Shown in pieces: positions 26,347 through 35,402 of a stretch of DNA of 64,000 nt. Where the stretch lies: contig UBWZ01000003.1 of the NCBI GenBank assembly GCA_900469345.1, positions 142,577 to 206,576 on the forward strand, read 5' to 3'. Position numbers and translations under genes: made by a program. Below the pieces are notes generated by a model. The model made no database searches. It was given only the letters and a program-made list of their open reading frames with translations, and was not told where the DNA came from. This DNA comes from Hyphomicrobiales bacterium (GTDB lineage Bacteria > Pseudomonadota > Alphaproteobacteria > Rhizobiales > Rhizobiaceae). The number at the start of each line of letters is the position of its first letter. Within the stretch, counting starts at the first letter, position 1.

Positions 26347-27153
26347 TCAAAGACTAAACTTGTCCCCGAGGTAAAGACGCCGGACATCCGGATTGTTCAC
26401 GATATCATCGGCGCGGCCATGTGTCAGAACTTCGCCGGCATGGATAATATAGGCCCGGTCGATCAGGCCCAGCGTTTCGCGAACATTGTGGTCCGTTATC
26501 AGTACCCCGATACCGCGGGCGGTCAAGTGGCGAACCAGATTCTGGATGTCCGACACCGAGATCGGGTCGACACCGGCAAAGGGTTCGTCGAGCAGCATGA
26601 ATGCCGGGTCGGTCGCCAGAGCACGCGCGATTTCGAGGCGTCGCCGTTCACCTCCCGACAGGGCGACGGCTGCGGCCTTGCGCAGCTGGCTGATGTGGAA
26701 CTCCTCGAGCAGCTCGTCGAGCTTGCTTTCCCGCTTGTCGCGGTTAGGCTCGTGCACCTCAAGGACGGCGCGGATATTGTCTTCGACGCTCAGTCCCCGG
26801 AAAATCGAGGCCTCCTGCGGCAGATAGCCGACGCCGAGCCGCGCCCGCCGGTACATCGGCATGCGCGTCACTTCATTGCCGTTGATGGCGATCATGCCTT
26901 CGTCGACCGGGACAAGCCCGGTGATCATGTAGAAGCAGGTCGTCTTGCCCGCGCCGTTGGGGCCGAGCAGCCCGACCGCCTCGCCACGCCGCACCACCAG
27001 CGAGACGCCGTTGACCACGCGCCGCGTATCATAGCTTTTCGACAGGCCATGCGCGACCAGCGTCCCCTCGTAGCGCGCCTTGTCGCGCGCGATGAAGGGA
27101 TCGGGGGCAGACGGCTTGCCTGCCGACATTTTGGAAAGGAACGGTATTTTCAC
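26347..27153 (-). CDS. lptB: LPS export ABC transporter ATP-binding protein LptB
   Basis: ATPase that powers LPS transfer from the inner membrane to the Lpt bridge. About 268 residues. Walker A GPNGAGKTTCFYMI, Q-loop region GYLPQEASIFRGLSVEDNI, signature ALSGGERRRLEIARAL, Walker B FMLLDEPFAGVDPIS and the switch His in ITDHNVRE. The frame is open to 27207, but that would overlap lptA; a GTG at 27153 (VKIPFLSKM) ten bases after lptA fits rhizobial homologues, and an ATG at 27129 is also possible. Confidence 0.95.
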   Translation of the reverse strand: MKIPFLSKMSAGKPSAPDPFIARDKARYEGTLVAHGLSKSYDTRRVVNGVSLVVRRGEAVGLLGPNGAGKTTCFYMITGLVPVDEGMIAINGNEVTRMPMYRRARLGVGYLPQEASIFRGLSVEDNIRAVLEVHEPNRDKRESKLDELLEEFHISQLRKAAAVALSGGERRRLEIARALATDPAFMLLDEPFAGVDPISVSDIQNLVRHLTARGIGVLITDHNVRETLGLIDRAYIIHAGEVLTHGRADDIVNNPDVRRLYLGDKFSL

Positions 27154-27163
27154 GTGCGGTCGT

Positions 27164-27718
27164 CTATTGCTTCGGCGGCCGCGACTTCGGATCGAGCATG
27201 ATCTCAACCCGTCCGCCGCAGGCGTCCAGCTTTGCCTGTCCGGTCTGCATCAGCACGGTCAGCCGGCAGCCCTTGAACACATTCGTGCCCTGCGAAAGAA
27301 CCACCTGCTTGCCCTCCAGAACGAAGGTTTGGGAGGCCATGTCGAACTGACCCTTTTCCGCGGTCGCCTGCTGCGTCCCGGAGGTCAGGAAGACGGTGTC
27401 TTCGAGGAAGATCTTGTCGATGTCCGCCGCACCGGAGGTCACGGAAGCGCCCTGGCCGGTGTAGAGCACGGTCATCTTGCCGGCCTTCATCGTCGTCGTG
27501 CCCTGCACCACCTGCACATTGCCGGTGAAATAGGCCTTCTTTTCCTGGTCCTTGATCTCGAGCTGGTCGCTCTGGATCTGGATCGGCTCGTCCTTGGACA
27601 GCTTCAGGCCGTCCATGCTCGAGGTCGTCGACTGGGCTTGGGCGGTGAAGGCCAGGCAGGAGATCAGTCCTGCCGCAATCACGGCGGCTGCGGTAGTGTG
27701 GGTGCGGCGATGGATCAT
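27164..27718 (-). CDS. lptA: Periplasmic LPS transport protein LptA (OstA-like)
   Basis: 184-residue secreted protein that forms the periplasmic LPS bridge. A signal peptide is evident (basic start MIHRRTHT, hydrophobic AAAVIAAGLISCLAF, cleavage near AQAQ). The jellyroll shows IQIQSDQLEIKDQEKKAYFTGNVQVVQGTTTMKAGKMTVLY, typical of OstA domains, and ends with VEIMLDPK. It lies between lptC and lptB in the same direction with gaps of 12 and 10 bp. Confidence 0.93.
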   Translation of the reverse strand: MIHRRTHTTAAAVIAAGLISCLAFTAQAQSTTSSMDGLKLSKDEPIQIQSDQLEIKDQEKKAYFTGNVQVVQGTTTMKAGKMTVLYTGQGASVTSGAADIDKIFLEDTVFLTSGTQQATAEKGQFDMASQTFVLEGKQVVLSQGTNVFKGCRLTVLMQTGQAKLDACGGRVEIMLDPKSRPPKQ

Positions 27719-27730
27719 GGCGGCCTGGCT

Positions 27731-28399
27731 CTACTTGCCCTTGTTGCGGATGGCGGCAGGATCGACGTTGACGCGAACCTGACCGATGAGAGTGATGGTA
27801 TGTCCTTTATCAGTTATCTTTAAGGAGTCTGCAACAATCGCGCCACCGGTCATGGTGATGTTGACGGGATCGCTGCTGTCCATCACGCCACCCGGGATAT
27901 TGAGGTGCGCAGACTTGAACTTGGCGGTGATGCCGTTGCTCAGGTTGACGTCGAACGGCGAGGTCAGATCCAGCATGTCGCTGCCGCGGTCGAAGTCGGC
28001 GCCCGTGGCGACGACCCTTGCAATCACCTCGTCGTTGATCGGCACCGCGGCCTTGACGTCCTGAAGCGTGATCTTGTTGGGGTTCTCGATATCCTGCAGG
28101 GCACGGTCGGCGACCATCGAGTAGTTGATGCCGTCGCCGTTGCGACCGGAAATCGCCGGCCGCTCCATGACGATCTTGCCGTTCTCGATGCGGGCGCTTT
28201 CGATCGACAGGTTCTCCGGCACGTAGGCGCGGATGACCGCGACGCCGATAAAGGCAAAGGACACGATCGCCGCGCCGATCGGCAGCAGCACCTTTAGTCT
28301 GCGCACGCGCGCGGAATGCGTTACAGCAGCCTCGTAGGCGCCGGCTGCCATGGGCAGCGCATCGGCCAGGCCTGCTGTCTTTGTCGATTGGTGCAGCAT
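27731..28399 (-). CDS. lptC: LPS export protein LptC
   Basis: 222-residue bitopic inner-membrane protein that accepts LPS from LptFG and passes it to LptA. A single membrane helix (about residues 38-58: LPIGAAIVSFAFIGVAVIRAY) is followed by a periplasmic OstA-like beta domain with FKSAHLNIPGGVMDSSDPVNITMTGGAIVADSLKI. Position directly before lptA supports the call. The N-terminus is longer than E. coli LptC, as usual in Rhizobiales. It is divergent from sppA with 205 bp between. Confidence 0.9.
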   Translation of the reverse strand: MLHQSTKTAGLADALPMAAGAYEAAVTHSARVRRLKVLLPIGAAIVSFAFIGVAVIRAYVPENLSIESARIENGKIVMERPAISGRNGDGINYSMVADRALQDIENPNKITLQDVKAAVPINDEVIARVVATGADFDRGSDMLDLTSPFDVNLSNGITAKFKSAHLNIPGGVMDSSDPVNITMTGGAIVADSLKITDKGHTITLIGQVRVNVDPAAIRNKGK

Positions 28400-28604
28400 C
28401 GATGCTGGCCTTGGTCCTTGTTTGTAGCGGAAGCCGTCATCCGCACCGTTTCGCGGCGCCCCCGCTGTCAGCGCCCAATATGGTTTTTATTCATCCACAA
28501 ACAATAATGACAACAGAAAAACGTGATATCACCGCTCCGATCGACCGGCGCCACAGTCTCTGGCTGCCGCATAATATGGCCGCACAATATGAAGGAAATG
28601 GCTT

Positions 28605-29561
28605 ATGGATCAACTGGCAATCGCCGAGCGTCGGAGCCTCCGGCGCAAGCTGAGCTTCTGGCGCGTGATCGCCCTCGTGTTTCTGGTCGCAGTCGGGTTC
28701 GCGCTGTACCGGGTCACCTTGGGTTCGACCGGCGGTCTGACGGTTCCCCACGTCGCCCAGATCCGCATTTCCGGCATGATCACCGATGACCGGGAGCTTC
28801 TGGAGCGGTTGGATCGCATTGCCAAGAACGATCAGGTCAAGGGCCTGATCGTCTCCATCTCTTCGCCAGGCGGCACCACCTATGGCGGCGAGCGCATCTT
28901 CAAGGCGATCCGCCATGTCGCCGAAACCAAGCCGGTCGTGTCCGACGTGCGCACGCTCGCGGCCTCCGCAGGCTACATGATCGCGACCGCGGCAGACTAC
29001 ATCGTCGCCGGCGAAAGCTCGATCACGGGTTCGATCGGTGTCATCTTCCAGTACCCGCAGGTGGACGAGGTCATGAAGAAGATCGGCGTGTCGCTGGAGG
29101 AGATCAAGTCGGCACCGCTGAAGGCTGAACCGTCGCCATTCCATCCTGCCAGCGAAGACGCCAAGACGATGATCCGCAACATGGTCATGGACAGCTACGC
29201 GTGGTTCGTGGATCTCGTTGCCGATCGTCGCAAGCTGCCGCGCGACGAGGTGTTGAAGCTTGCCGACGGCACGATCTTCACCGGCCGCCAGGCTTTGCAG
29301 GTCAAGCTGGTCGACAAGCTCGGGGGCGATGAGGACATCCGCACCTACCTCAAGGGGCGGGGCGTGTCCGAGGATCTTCCGGTGATCGAATGGAAGGACG
29401 ACAGCAGTTCGTCATCCTTCTTTTTTTCGCGCGCCATGGTGACCGTTATGCGCCTGACGGGATTGGATCAGGCTCTCAGCCCTGCAGCCCTGCAGTTTCT
29501 GGGCGCCGACAAGTTGTTCCTTGACGGTCTGGTCTCGGTTTGGCAGGTTGGGCAGCAATAA
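28605..29561 (+). CDS. sppA: Signal peptide peptidase SppA (short form)
   Basis: 318-residue inner-membrane serine protease that degrades released signal peptides. One N-terminal membrane helix (about 19-40) precedes a ClpP-like domain: VSISSPGGTTYGGERIFKAI, LAASAGYMIATAADYIVAGESSITGSIGVI with the nucleophilic Ser in AASAGYM, and a catalytic Lys candidate in EEIKSAPLKAEPSPF. This is the single-domain type. ihfB follows after 25 bp, the usual rhizobial pairing. Confidence 0.93.
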   Translation: MDQLAIAERRSLRRKLSFWRVIALVFLVAVGFALYRVTLGSTGGLTVPHVAQIRISGMITDDRELLERLDRIAKNDQVKGLIVSISSPGGTTYGGERIFKAIRHVAETKPVVSDVRTLAASAGYMIATAADYIVAGESSITGSIGVIFQYPQVDEVMKKIGVSLEEIKSAPLKAEPSPFHPASEDAKTMIRNMVMDSYAWFVDLVADRRKLPRDEVLKLADGTIFTGRQALQVKLVDKLGGDEDIRTYLKGRGVSEDLPVIEWKDDSSSSSFFFSRAMVTVMRLTGLDQALSPAALQFLGADKLFLDGLVSVWQVGQQ

Positions 29562-29586
29562 AAGCTAAGTTTTTCAGGGGGCAATC

Positions 29587-29886
29587 GTGATCAAGTCTGA
29601 ATTGGTGCAGATTGTGGCGGCGCGCAATCCGCACCTATACCATCGCGACGTCGAGAACATCGTCAATGCCGTCCTGGACGAAATCACGGACGCATTGGCG
29701 GCGGGCAACCGGGTGGAATTGCGCGGCTTCGGCGCCTTTTCGGTCAAGAACCGGCCGTCGCGGTCGGGCCGCAATCCGCGCACCGGCGAAAGCGTCTTCG
29801 TGGAAGAAAAATGGGTGCCGTTTTTCAAGACCGGCAAGGAGTTGCGGGAGCGTCTGAACCCGGATCTTGCCGACGAGGACGACTGA
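29587..29886 (+). CDS. ihfB: Integration host factor beta subunit
   Basis: 99-residue DNA-bending protein of the HU/IHF family that works with IhfA, including at sigma-54 promoters. GTG start with a CAGGGGG ribosome site. Sequence features: [32 protein letters not shown] dimer helices, [17 protein letters not shown] and [30 protein letters not shown]. The Pro of the DNA-intercalating arm is in RNPRTGE. Confidence 0.95.
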   Translation: MIKSELVQIVAARNPHLYHRDVENIVNAVLDEITDALAAGNRVELRGFGAFSVKNRPSRSGRNPRTGESVFVEEKWVPFFKTGKELRERLNPDLADEDD

Positions 29887-30009
29887 GACGACGGGGATAT
29901 CACCGACTGCCCTTGAAAGGTCACGACCCTCTCCTATTCTGCCTTGGACGGAACGGGGCACCGGAGCGTGTCCTGGATCCTGCATGTTGTCTGCTCCCGG
30001 GAGTTTTTG

Positions 30010-30393
30010 ATGGACAAGCTGAAACGGATCCTCACGCTGGTGATCTTCGTGCCTCTCGGCATCGTGCTTGTGGTGCTGGCCGTCGCCAACCGACAGATGG
30101 TCACGCTGGCGCTCAATCCCTTCCGCCCGGACGACAGCGTACTCTCCCTCAGCGCGCCCTTCTTCCTTTTCCTGCTGCTCGCCATCCTTCTCGGCATGGC
30201 CATCGGTTCGTTGGCCACCTGGTGGAGCCAGGGCCGCTATCGCCGCCAGGCGCGTCTCGAAGCGCGTGAAGCCGTGAAGTGGCACAAGGAGCATGCCGCC
30301 GTGGCAGCCCCCGCCGCGGTGCCGCCGCAGCAGGCGCCGGCAGGCGCGGTCGTCACCACGACCGCCCCGCAGATCGCATCGTCGGCCAGGTAA
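30010..30393 (+). CDS. LapA-domain (DUF1049) membrane protein
   Basis: 127 residues with two membrane helices (about 8-28 and 49-70: LKRILTLVIFVPLGIVLVVLAV and FFLFLLLAILLGMAIGSLATWW), then a basic RYRRQARLEAREAVKWHKEH coiled segment and an Ala/Pro-rich tail. The pattern V-N-hydrophobic followed by G-x-x-x-G-x-x-x-x-W is that of LapA/YciS proteins, which in E. coli assist LPS assembly with LapB. Start at 30010 has a CGGGAG ribosome site; an in-frame extension to 29944 is ignored. Confidence 0.8.
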   Translation: MDKLKRILTLVIFVPLGIVLVVLAVANRQMVTLALNPFRPDDSVLSLSAPFFLFLLLAILLGMAIGSLATWWSQGRYRRQARLEAREAVKWHKEHAAVAAPAAVPPQQAPAGAVVTTTAPQIASSAR

Positions 30394-30412
30394 CCGGTCG
30401 CCGAAAGCGGCC

Positions 30413-30877
30413 TTAAGACTGCGCCGTCTGCTCCATGCGCGCCACGACGGCCTTGTTGAAATCCGAGAAAAACTGCGCAGCGAGTTTCTGCGAGCTCGAG
30501 CCGATCAGCCGGGAGCCAAGCTGCGCAAGCTTGCCGCCGACCTGCGCCTGTGCCGTGTAGCGGAGCAGCGTTTCCGGGCCTTCGTCGACCAGCGTCACTT
30601 GGGCCCCGCCCTTGGCAAATCCGGCAATTCCGCCCTTGCCCTCGCCGGTGATGGTGTAGCTTTCCGGTGCCTGCACGTCCGACAGGGTCACCGCGCCGGC
30701 AAAACTCGCCGAAACCGGGCCGATCTTGAGCTTGACGGTTGCCGCCAGTTCCGTCGGCGATGTCCATTCCAGAGTCTGACAGCCCGGAATGCACTGACGC
30801 AGAATATCGCCGTCGTTGAGCGCCTGCCAAACCACGTCCCGCGGCGCTGCGATCCGCTCCTCGCCTTCCATGTCCAT
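30413..30877 (-). CDS. CoxG-like SRPBCC family protein
   Basis: 154 residues of the carbon monoxide dehydrogenase subunit G (CoxG/DUF1857-like) type: DMEGEERIAAPRDVVWQALNDGDILRQCIPGC at the start, GPVSASFAGAVTLSDVQAPESYTITGEGKGG in the middle and QLGSRLIGSSSQKLAAQFFSDF at the end. Stand-alone members are thought to be membrane-associating or lipid-binding accessory proteins; no coxSML genes are nearby. A GGGAGGAGAG ribosome site precedes the ATG at 30877; the frame stays open far upstream but without support. Convergent with the LapA-domain gene. Confidence 0.85.
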   Translation of the reverse strand: MDMEGEERIAAPRDVVWQALNDGDILRQCIPGCQTLEWTSPTELAATVKLKIGPVSASFAGAVTLSDVQAPESYTITGEGKGGIAGFAKGGAQVTLVDEGPETLLRYTAQAQVGGKLAQLGSRLIGSSSQKLAAQFFSDFNKAVVARMEQTAQS

Positions 30878-31043
30878 TCGTCTCTCCTCCCGAGCCTGTT
30901 TCAACCCAGTTATGACAAGAGCGGGACGTGAAGCCAAGGCATCTGTTGCCTGCCCGGTCGTCCCGCTTCCGCTTGCCCTTTGAAACAGCAGCGTGCAAAT
31001 GCTATCTGCTGCCGCATCTGATTGATCGAACCGGAAGAATGCG

Positions 31044-32141
31044 TTGAAGAACAAGGACAGGCGACCAGTGCGCCAGGGCCAGACGGCTGGCCGGCAGGAA
31101 ACGCCGCGGCGGTCGCCAGCGACGGTCCAGGCGGCTGCCCGCACGCCGGAAAAGCCGCAGAAACCCGCAGCACCGCCTGCCGTCGAGACCCGCCCGCTTA
31201 GCCGCCGCACCGGCGAGCGACCGCCGGAGCGCGTGCCCGTCATCCTCGAATCGTCGGGCGCCGGCGACTTCCACCTGATCGACAGCGGCAATGCGCTGAA
31301 GCTCGAGCAGTACGGCGCCTACCGCATCGTGCGACCGGAGGCCCAGGCGCTGTGGCAGCCCGAATTGCCGTCCCACGTCTGGGAAAAGGCCGATTCCGTC
31401 TTTACCGGCGATACCGATGAAGACGGTATGGGGCGCTGGCGCTTCCCCAAGGAAGCGCTTGGCGAAACCTGGCCGCTCTCCCTGCTCGGCGTCGATTTTC
31501 TCGGACGGTTCACCTCCTTTCGGCATGTCGGCGTGTTCCCCGAGCAGATCGTCCACTGGGAATGGATGAAGACCCAGGTGGAGGCCGCGAAACGAACCAA
31601 GGATCGCCCGATCAAGGTACTGAACCTGTTCGGCTATACGGGTGTTGCCTCGCTGGTCGCCGCAGCCGCCGGCGCCGAAGTGACGCACGTGGATGCTTCC
31701 AAGAAGGCGATCGGCTGGGCGCGTGAAAACCAGACCTTGTCCCGGCTGGAAAAGGCGCCGATCCGTTGGATCTGCGAGGATGCCATGAAGTTCATCCTGC
31801 GGGAGGAGCGTCGCGGCAATCACTATGACATCATTCTCACCGATCCGCCGAAGTTCGGGCGCGGGCCGAACGGCGAGGTCTGGCACCTGTTCGACCACCT
31901 GCCGCTGATGCTCGATGTGTGCCGGGAGCTGTTGTCGCCGGACGCGCTGGGACTGGTGCTGACCGCCTATTCCATCCGGGCGAGCTTCTATTCCATTCAC
32001 GAACTGATGCGCGAGACCATGCGCGGCGCCGGCGGCGTGGTGGAATCGGGCGAACTCGTTATCCGCGAAGCGGGCCTCGACGGTCAAACGCCGGGACGCG
32101 CGCTTTCCACTTCCCTTTTCAGCCGTTGGGTGCCGGTATGA
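31044..32141 (+). CDS. Class I SAM-dependent RNA methyltransferase (RlmI-like)
   Basis: 365 residues. A basic, disordered N-terminus (about 60 residues) is followed by a methyltransferase of the COG1092 group: VLNLFGYTGVASLVAAAAGAEV (motif I), HVDASKKAIGWARENQ and catalytic ILTDPPKFGRGPNGEVW. RlmI methylates 23S rRNA at C5 of cytidine; the exact target here is inferred. There is no ATG; TTG at 31044 with a GGAAG site is the only sensible start. Its stop overlaps the next start (ATGA), beginning a three-gene overlapping series. Confidence 0.82.
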   Translation: MKNKDRRPVRQGQTAGRQETPRRSPATVQAAARTPEKPQKPAAPPAVETRPLSRRTGERPPERVPVILESSGAGDFHLIDSGNALKLEQYGAYRIVRPEAQALWQPELPSHVWEKADSVFTGDTDEDGMGRWRFPKEALGETWPLSLLGVDFLGRFTSFRHVGVFPEQIVHWEWMKTQVEAAKRTKDRPIKVLNLFGYTGVASLVAAAAGAEVTHVDASKKAIGWARENQTLSRLEKAPIRWICEDAMKFILREERRGNHYDIILTDPPKFGRGPNGEVWHLFDHLPLMLDVCRELLSPDALGLVLTAYSIRASFYSIHELMRETMRGAGGVVESGELVIREAGLDGQTPGRALSTSLFSRWVPV

Positions 32142-32998
32142 CCGATTATGTGCAGCGAAGCGGACCCGGACGCGTCGGCCAGGTAAAGGAGATAACCTCC
32201 CTCGCCAACCCGATCATCAAGGACATCAAGGCGCTGACCAACAAGAAGGACCGCGAGGAGAGCGGCACCTTCATGGCGGAAGGCCTGAAACTGGTGATCG
32301 ATGCGCTGGAACTGGGTTGGACCATCCGCACCCTGATCTATGCCAAGGCGGCCAAGGGTAAGCCGCTGGTAGAGCAGGTTGCGGCAAGGACGGTCGCCCA
32401 TGGCGGCCTGGTGCTCGAAGTCAGCGAAAAAGTCCTGTCGTCGGTGACACGGCGCGACAATCCGCAAATGGTCGTCGGCGTCTTCGAACAGCGCTGGAAG
32501 AGCCTCGCGGAGATCGTGCCGGGCGCCGGCGAAACGCTGGTCGCCCTTGATCGGGTGCGCGATCCCGGCAACCTGGGAACGATCATCCGCACGGCCGATG
32601 CCGCCGGCGCCAGCGCCGTTCTGCTGATCGGCGATTGCACCGATCCGTTTTCGCTGGAAACCGTCCGCGCCACCATGGGCTCTGTGTTTGCCGTGCCGGT
32701 GGTCAGGGCGTCGGCGGAAGATTTTCTCGCCTGGCAGAAGCGGTCCGGCGCACAGGTGGTCGCCACCCATCTGGCGGGCGCCGTCGACTACCGGACTGTC
32801 GATTATCGCAAGAAGCCGACCGTTCTGCTGATGGGCAACGAACAATCGGGACTGCCCGAAAGTCTCGCCGGAGCGGCCGATCGGACGGTCCGCATTCCTC
32901 AGCAGGGCAGGGCGGATTCGCTCAACCTTGCGATCGCCACTGCCGTCATGCTGTTCGAAGCCCGGCGCCATCTCCTTGCACTGGACGGAACAGAATGA
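32138..32998 (+). CDS. TrmH/SpoU family RNA 2'-O-methyltransferase
   Basis: 286 residues. An N-terminal substrate-binding domain ([24 protein letters not shown]-type) precedes a SPOUT knot domain with all three SpoU motifs: [27 protein letters not shown] and [20 protein letters not shown]. It methylates a ribose in rRNA or tRNA; the target is unknown. Four-base ATGA overlaps on both sides couple it to the RlmI-like gene and lspA. Confidence 0.9.
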   Translation: MTDYVQRSGPGRVGQVKEITSLANPIIKDIKALTNKKDREESGTFMAEGLKLVIDALELGWTIRTLIYAKAAKGKPLVEQVAARTVAHGGLVLEVSEKVLSSVTRRDNPQMVVGVFEQRWKSLAEIVPGAGETLVALDRVRDPGNLGTIIRTADAAGASAVLLIGDCTDPFSLETVRATMGSVFAVPVVRASAEDFLAWQKRSGAQVVATHLAGAVDYRTVDYRKKPTVLLMGNEQSGLPESLAGAADRTVRIPQQGRADSLNLAIATAVMLFEARRHLLALDGTE

Positions 32999-33486
32999 TT
33001 GCGCGCGCTGCCCCCTTGTCCCGGCCGGTCACGGCTGCGATCGTCATCCTTATCGCCGTTGTGCTCGACCAGGCGGTGAAGCTTCTGGTCGAAGCGAGCC
33101 TGCCGCTCGAACAGGCGGTGCCGATCCTCCCGTTTCTGGCGCTTTACCGCACCTATAACCTCGGCGTCGCCTTCTCGCTTCTATCCGGCATGGAGCGCGA
33201 GGTGATCGTCGGCATGCGGATTCTAATCGTTGCCTTCGTGCTGTGGCTGTGGCGGCGCACGGCCAAGGACAGGCCCTTCGCCCATATCGGCTTTGCGCTG
33301 ATCATCGCCGGCGCGATCGGCAATCTGATCGATGGTTTTCTCTACGGACACGTCGTCGACTACGTCCTGTTCCACACCGCCAGCTGGTCCTTCGCCGTGT
33401 TCAACCTCGCCGACAGCTTCATCAGCATCGGGGCGGCACTCGTCATCATCGACGAGCTTGTCGGACCCAAAAAAACGGCTGCGTAA
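32995..33486 (+). CDS. lspA: Lipoprotein signal peptidase
   Basis: 163-residue inner-membrane aspartyl protease that removes signal peptides from diacylated prolipoproteins. Four membrane helices. The two catalytic Asp lie in [15 protein letters not shown] and [21 protein letters not shown] is another family motif. Start overlaps the TrmH-like gene stop (ATGA). Lipoprotein maturation is completed by Lnt, also in this window (60274). Confidence 0.96.
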   Translation: MIARAAPLSRPVTAAIVILIAVVLDQAVKLLVEASLPLEQAVPILPFLALYRTYNLGVAFSLLSGMEREVIVGMRILIVAFVLWLWRRTAKDRPFAHIGFALIIAGAIGNLIDGFLYGHVVDYVLFHTASWSFAVFNLADSFISIGAALVIIDELVGPKKTAA

Positions 33487-33540
33487 AATTTTATCGAAAC
33501 GGTCTATGAAATAGGAAAGAAATCCCGGTAGTCTTTCCTC

Positions 33541-35304
33541 ATGCGCCAGATCGCCGAAATACACGAACGTATCTCGAAGGCGTTCGCCGACCCCGCGATC
33601 GGAGACGCGGATAACGTTGCGGCCGCGCTACCCGTGCCGCCGCAACCGCTGCCGCCGTCAGCGACGCCGGGCCCGATCCTCCGGCTGCTGCGGCGCATCT
33701 TCGCCATCCGCTGGCCAGGCCGTCCCGCCGACTTGCAACTGGAACTGCAGCAGGCACGGGCCTCGAGCTCCGCCAAATCCAGGCAGATCGCGACGGTGGT
33801 GCATGAAATCCGCACGCCGTTGAACGGCATGCTCGGCATGACCCACCTGCTCGGCCAGACCAAATTGACGGCAGAGCAGCAGAACTATTTGAGCGGCATT
33901 CGCCAGTCGAGCTACGCGCTTGCCCAGCTCGTGGAAGACCTGCTCGACCACTCGACGCTGGAAGCAGGCCGCTTCCGGCTCAACAACCGGTCTGAAAATC
34001 TGCGTCAGCTGATCGAGAGCGTCGTTGAGATGCTGGCGCCGCGCGCCCACGAGAAGCGCATCGAGGTGGCCGCCACCGTATCGGCCGACATCCCCGAGCT
34101 TCTGGATTTCGATCCGGGTCGCCTGAGGCAGGTTCTCTTCAACGTCATCGGCAATGCCGTCAAATTCACGGCTGAAGGCGGCGTGCTCGTTCGCGCGGGG
34201 CTGGAAGGCGGCGAAGTGTTCATCGCCGTGACCGACAGCGGCCCCGGCATGACGCTGGATGAGCAGGCCAGCGTGTTCGGGGAATTCGAGCAGGCCGGAT
34301 CCGCGTCCGAGCGCAGCGGCGGAACCGGGCTCGGGCTCGGGATCGCATCGCGCATCCTTACGGAATTCGGTGGATCGCTGTCGGTCACCAGCCGCAAGGG
34401 GCAGGGCAGCACCTTCGTCATTCGCTTTCCGATGTCTCTGGCAGAGGATGCGCCGGCAGGCGCTGGCGAGCGCCGCTCCAGGCTGTCGCGGTCGCGCGTC
34501 CTGCTGCTGGCGCCGGACGGACCGGCAGCCAAGGCGACGGTCGCCAGCATCGAGACGCTTGGCGGGCGGTGCCGGCATGTCTCCGACCCATCGCAGGTCC
34601 AGATGCTGATCGATCGGGCGCAGCCGGGGCCACAGCCCTACACCGATCTCATCGTCGACCACCGGCTGGCCTCGGACTATGCCTGTGAACCGTCGCACGC
34701 GCCGCTGCATCGCATTCTTCTGGTGAACCCGGAGGAGCGGGCCTCGCAGCCCGAGGATTTCTTCGATGCCTGGCTGATCAGGCCGCTGCGCGAGAAGTCG
34801 CTGATCGACGTGCTGAGCGGCCGCCTGCGCGGATTCCGGTCGCGCGACAGCGGCGCCGACCGGGTGTCGCTCTCCGTGTCGCCGACCGTCGTGCCGCAGG
34901 CCCCGTCCGGTCTCGACATCCTGCTGGGGGAGGACGATCCGGTCAACGCCCTGCTGGTCAAGGCTATTCTGAAAAAGGCGGGTCATCGGATCCGGCTGAT
35001 GCCGGAGTTCGGGCAACTGACGGCAGCGGCGACGGACGTCGACACGCTTCCCGACCTGATCCTGTGTGACATGCACATGCCGGGCGGCAGCCTGCTGCAT
35101 TTCCTGTCCGTTCTGCGCACGCAGCCCTCCGCGCCGCGCATACCGGTGATTGTCCTGACGGGCGAAGCGGGCCCGGATCTGCACCAGCAGCTGCTGCGCT
35201 GCGGGGCCGATCGCGTGCTGCAAAAACCCGTCGATCCGGGCCAGCTGGTCGAGGAGGTAAACCACCTGCGGGCAGCGACGCTTAATCGGAGCTTGGCGCG
35301 TTGA
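33541..35304 (+). CDS. Soluble hybrid histidine kinase with one degenerate and one intact receiver
   Basis: 587 residues with no membrane helix or signal peptide. After about 75 residues and a short coiled region, the H-box is VVHEIRTPLNGML (His88), followed by the ATPase: NVIGNAVKFT (Asn205), DSGPGM and GTGLGLGI. A first receiver-like domain (about 318-432) keeps an Asp at the phosphorylation position (LIVDHRL, Asp373) but lacks the acidic pair and has Arg for the conserved Lys (LIRPL). The second (about 457-575) is complete: GEDD, CDMHMPG (Asp510), VLTGEA and QKPVD. Signal and partner unknown; BarA-like in arrangement but cytoplasmic. Confidence 0.88.
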   Translation: MRQIAEIHERISKAFADPAIGDADNVAAALPVPPQPLPPSATPGPILRLLRRIFAIRWPGRPADLQLELQQARASSSAKSRQIATVVHEIRTPLNGMLGMTHLLGQTKLTAEQQNYLSGIRQSSYALAQLVEDLLDHSTLEAGRFRLNNRSENLRQLIESVVEMLAPRAHEKRIEVAATVSADIPELLDFDPGRLRQVLFNVIGNAVKFTAEGGVLVRAGLEGGEVFIAVTDSGPGMTLDEQASVFGEFEQAGSASERSGGTGLGLGIASRILTEFGGSLSVTSRKGQGSTFVIRFPMSLAEDAPAGAGERRSRLSRSRVLLLAPDGPAAKATVASIETLGGRCRHVSDPSQVQMLIDRAQPGPQPYTDLIVDHRLASDYACEPSHAPLHRILLVNPEERASQPEDFFDAWLIRPLREKSLIDVLSGRLRGFRSRDSGADRVSLSVSPTVVPQAPSGLDILLGEDDPVNALLVKAILKKAGHRIRLMPEFGQLTAAATDVDTLPDLILCDMHMPGGSLLHFLSVLRTQPSAPRIPVIVLTGEAGPDLHQQLLRCGADRVLQKPVDPGQLVEEVNHLRAATLNRSLAR

Positions 35305-35325
35305 CGCGCCGTTCGTGACTGCCTA

Positions 35326-35354
35326 TTGTGACAGCTCTGTCACGTTGCTGTTGC
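35326..35354 (+). promoter_or_regulatory. Pho-box-like operator upstream of olsB
   Basis: Three heptamers at 11-bp spacing: TTGTGAC (35326-35332), CTGTCAC (35337-35343) and CTGTTGC (35348-35354). PhoB recognises CTGTCAT-type heptamers spaced by 11 bp. The site lies 49-77 bp before the olsB start. In Sinorhizobium ornithine lipids rise under phosphate limitation in a PhoB-dependent way, which fits. Confidence 0.65.
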
Positions 35355-35402
35355 AGAGAGATGATTTATGGCGGTGATCCAACCGGTACGGGGCGAATCA
35401 CC

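Noticed and set aside
28491-28499. TCATCCACA, one mismatch from a DnaA box
   Set aside because: A single isolated near-match between lptC and sppA; no cluster of boxes, so no support for an origin.
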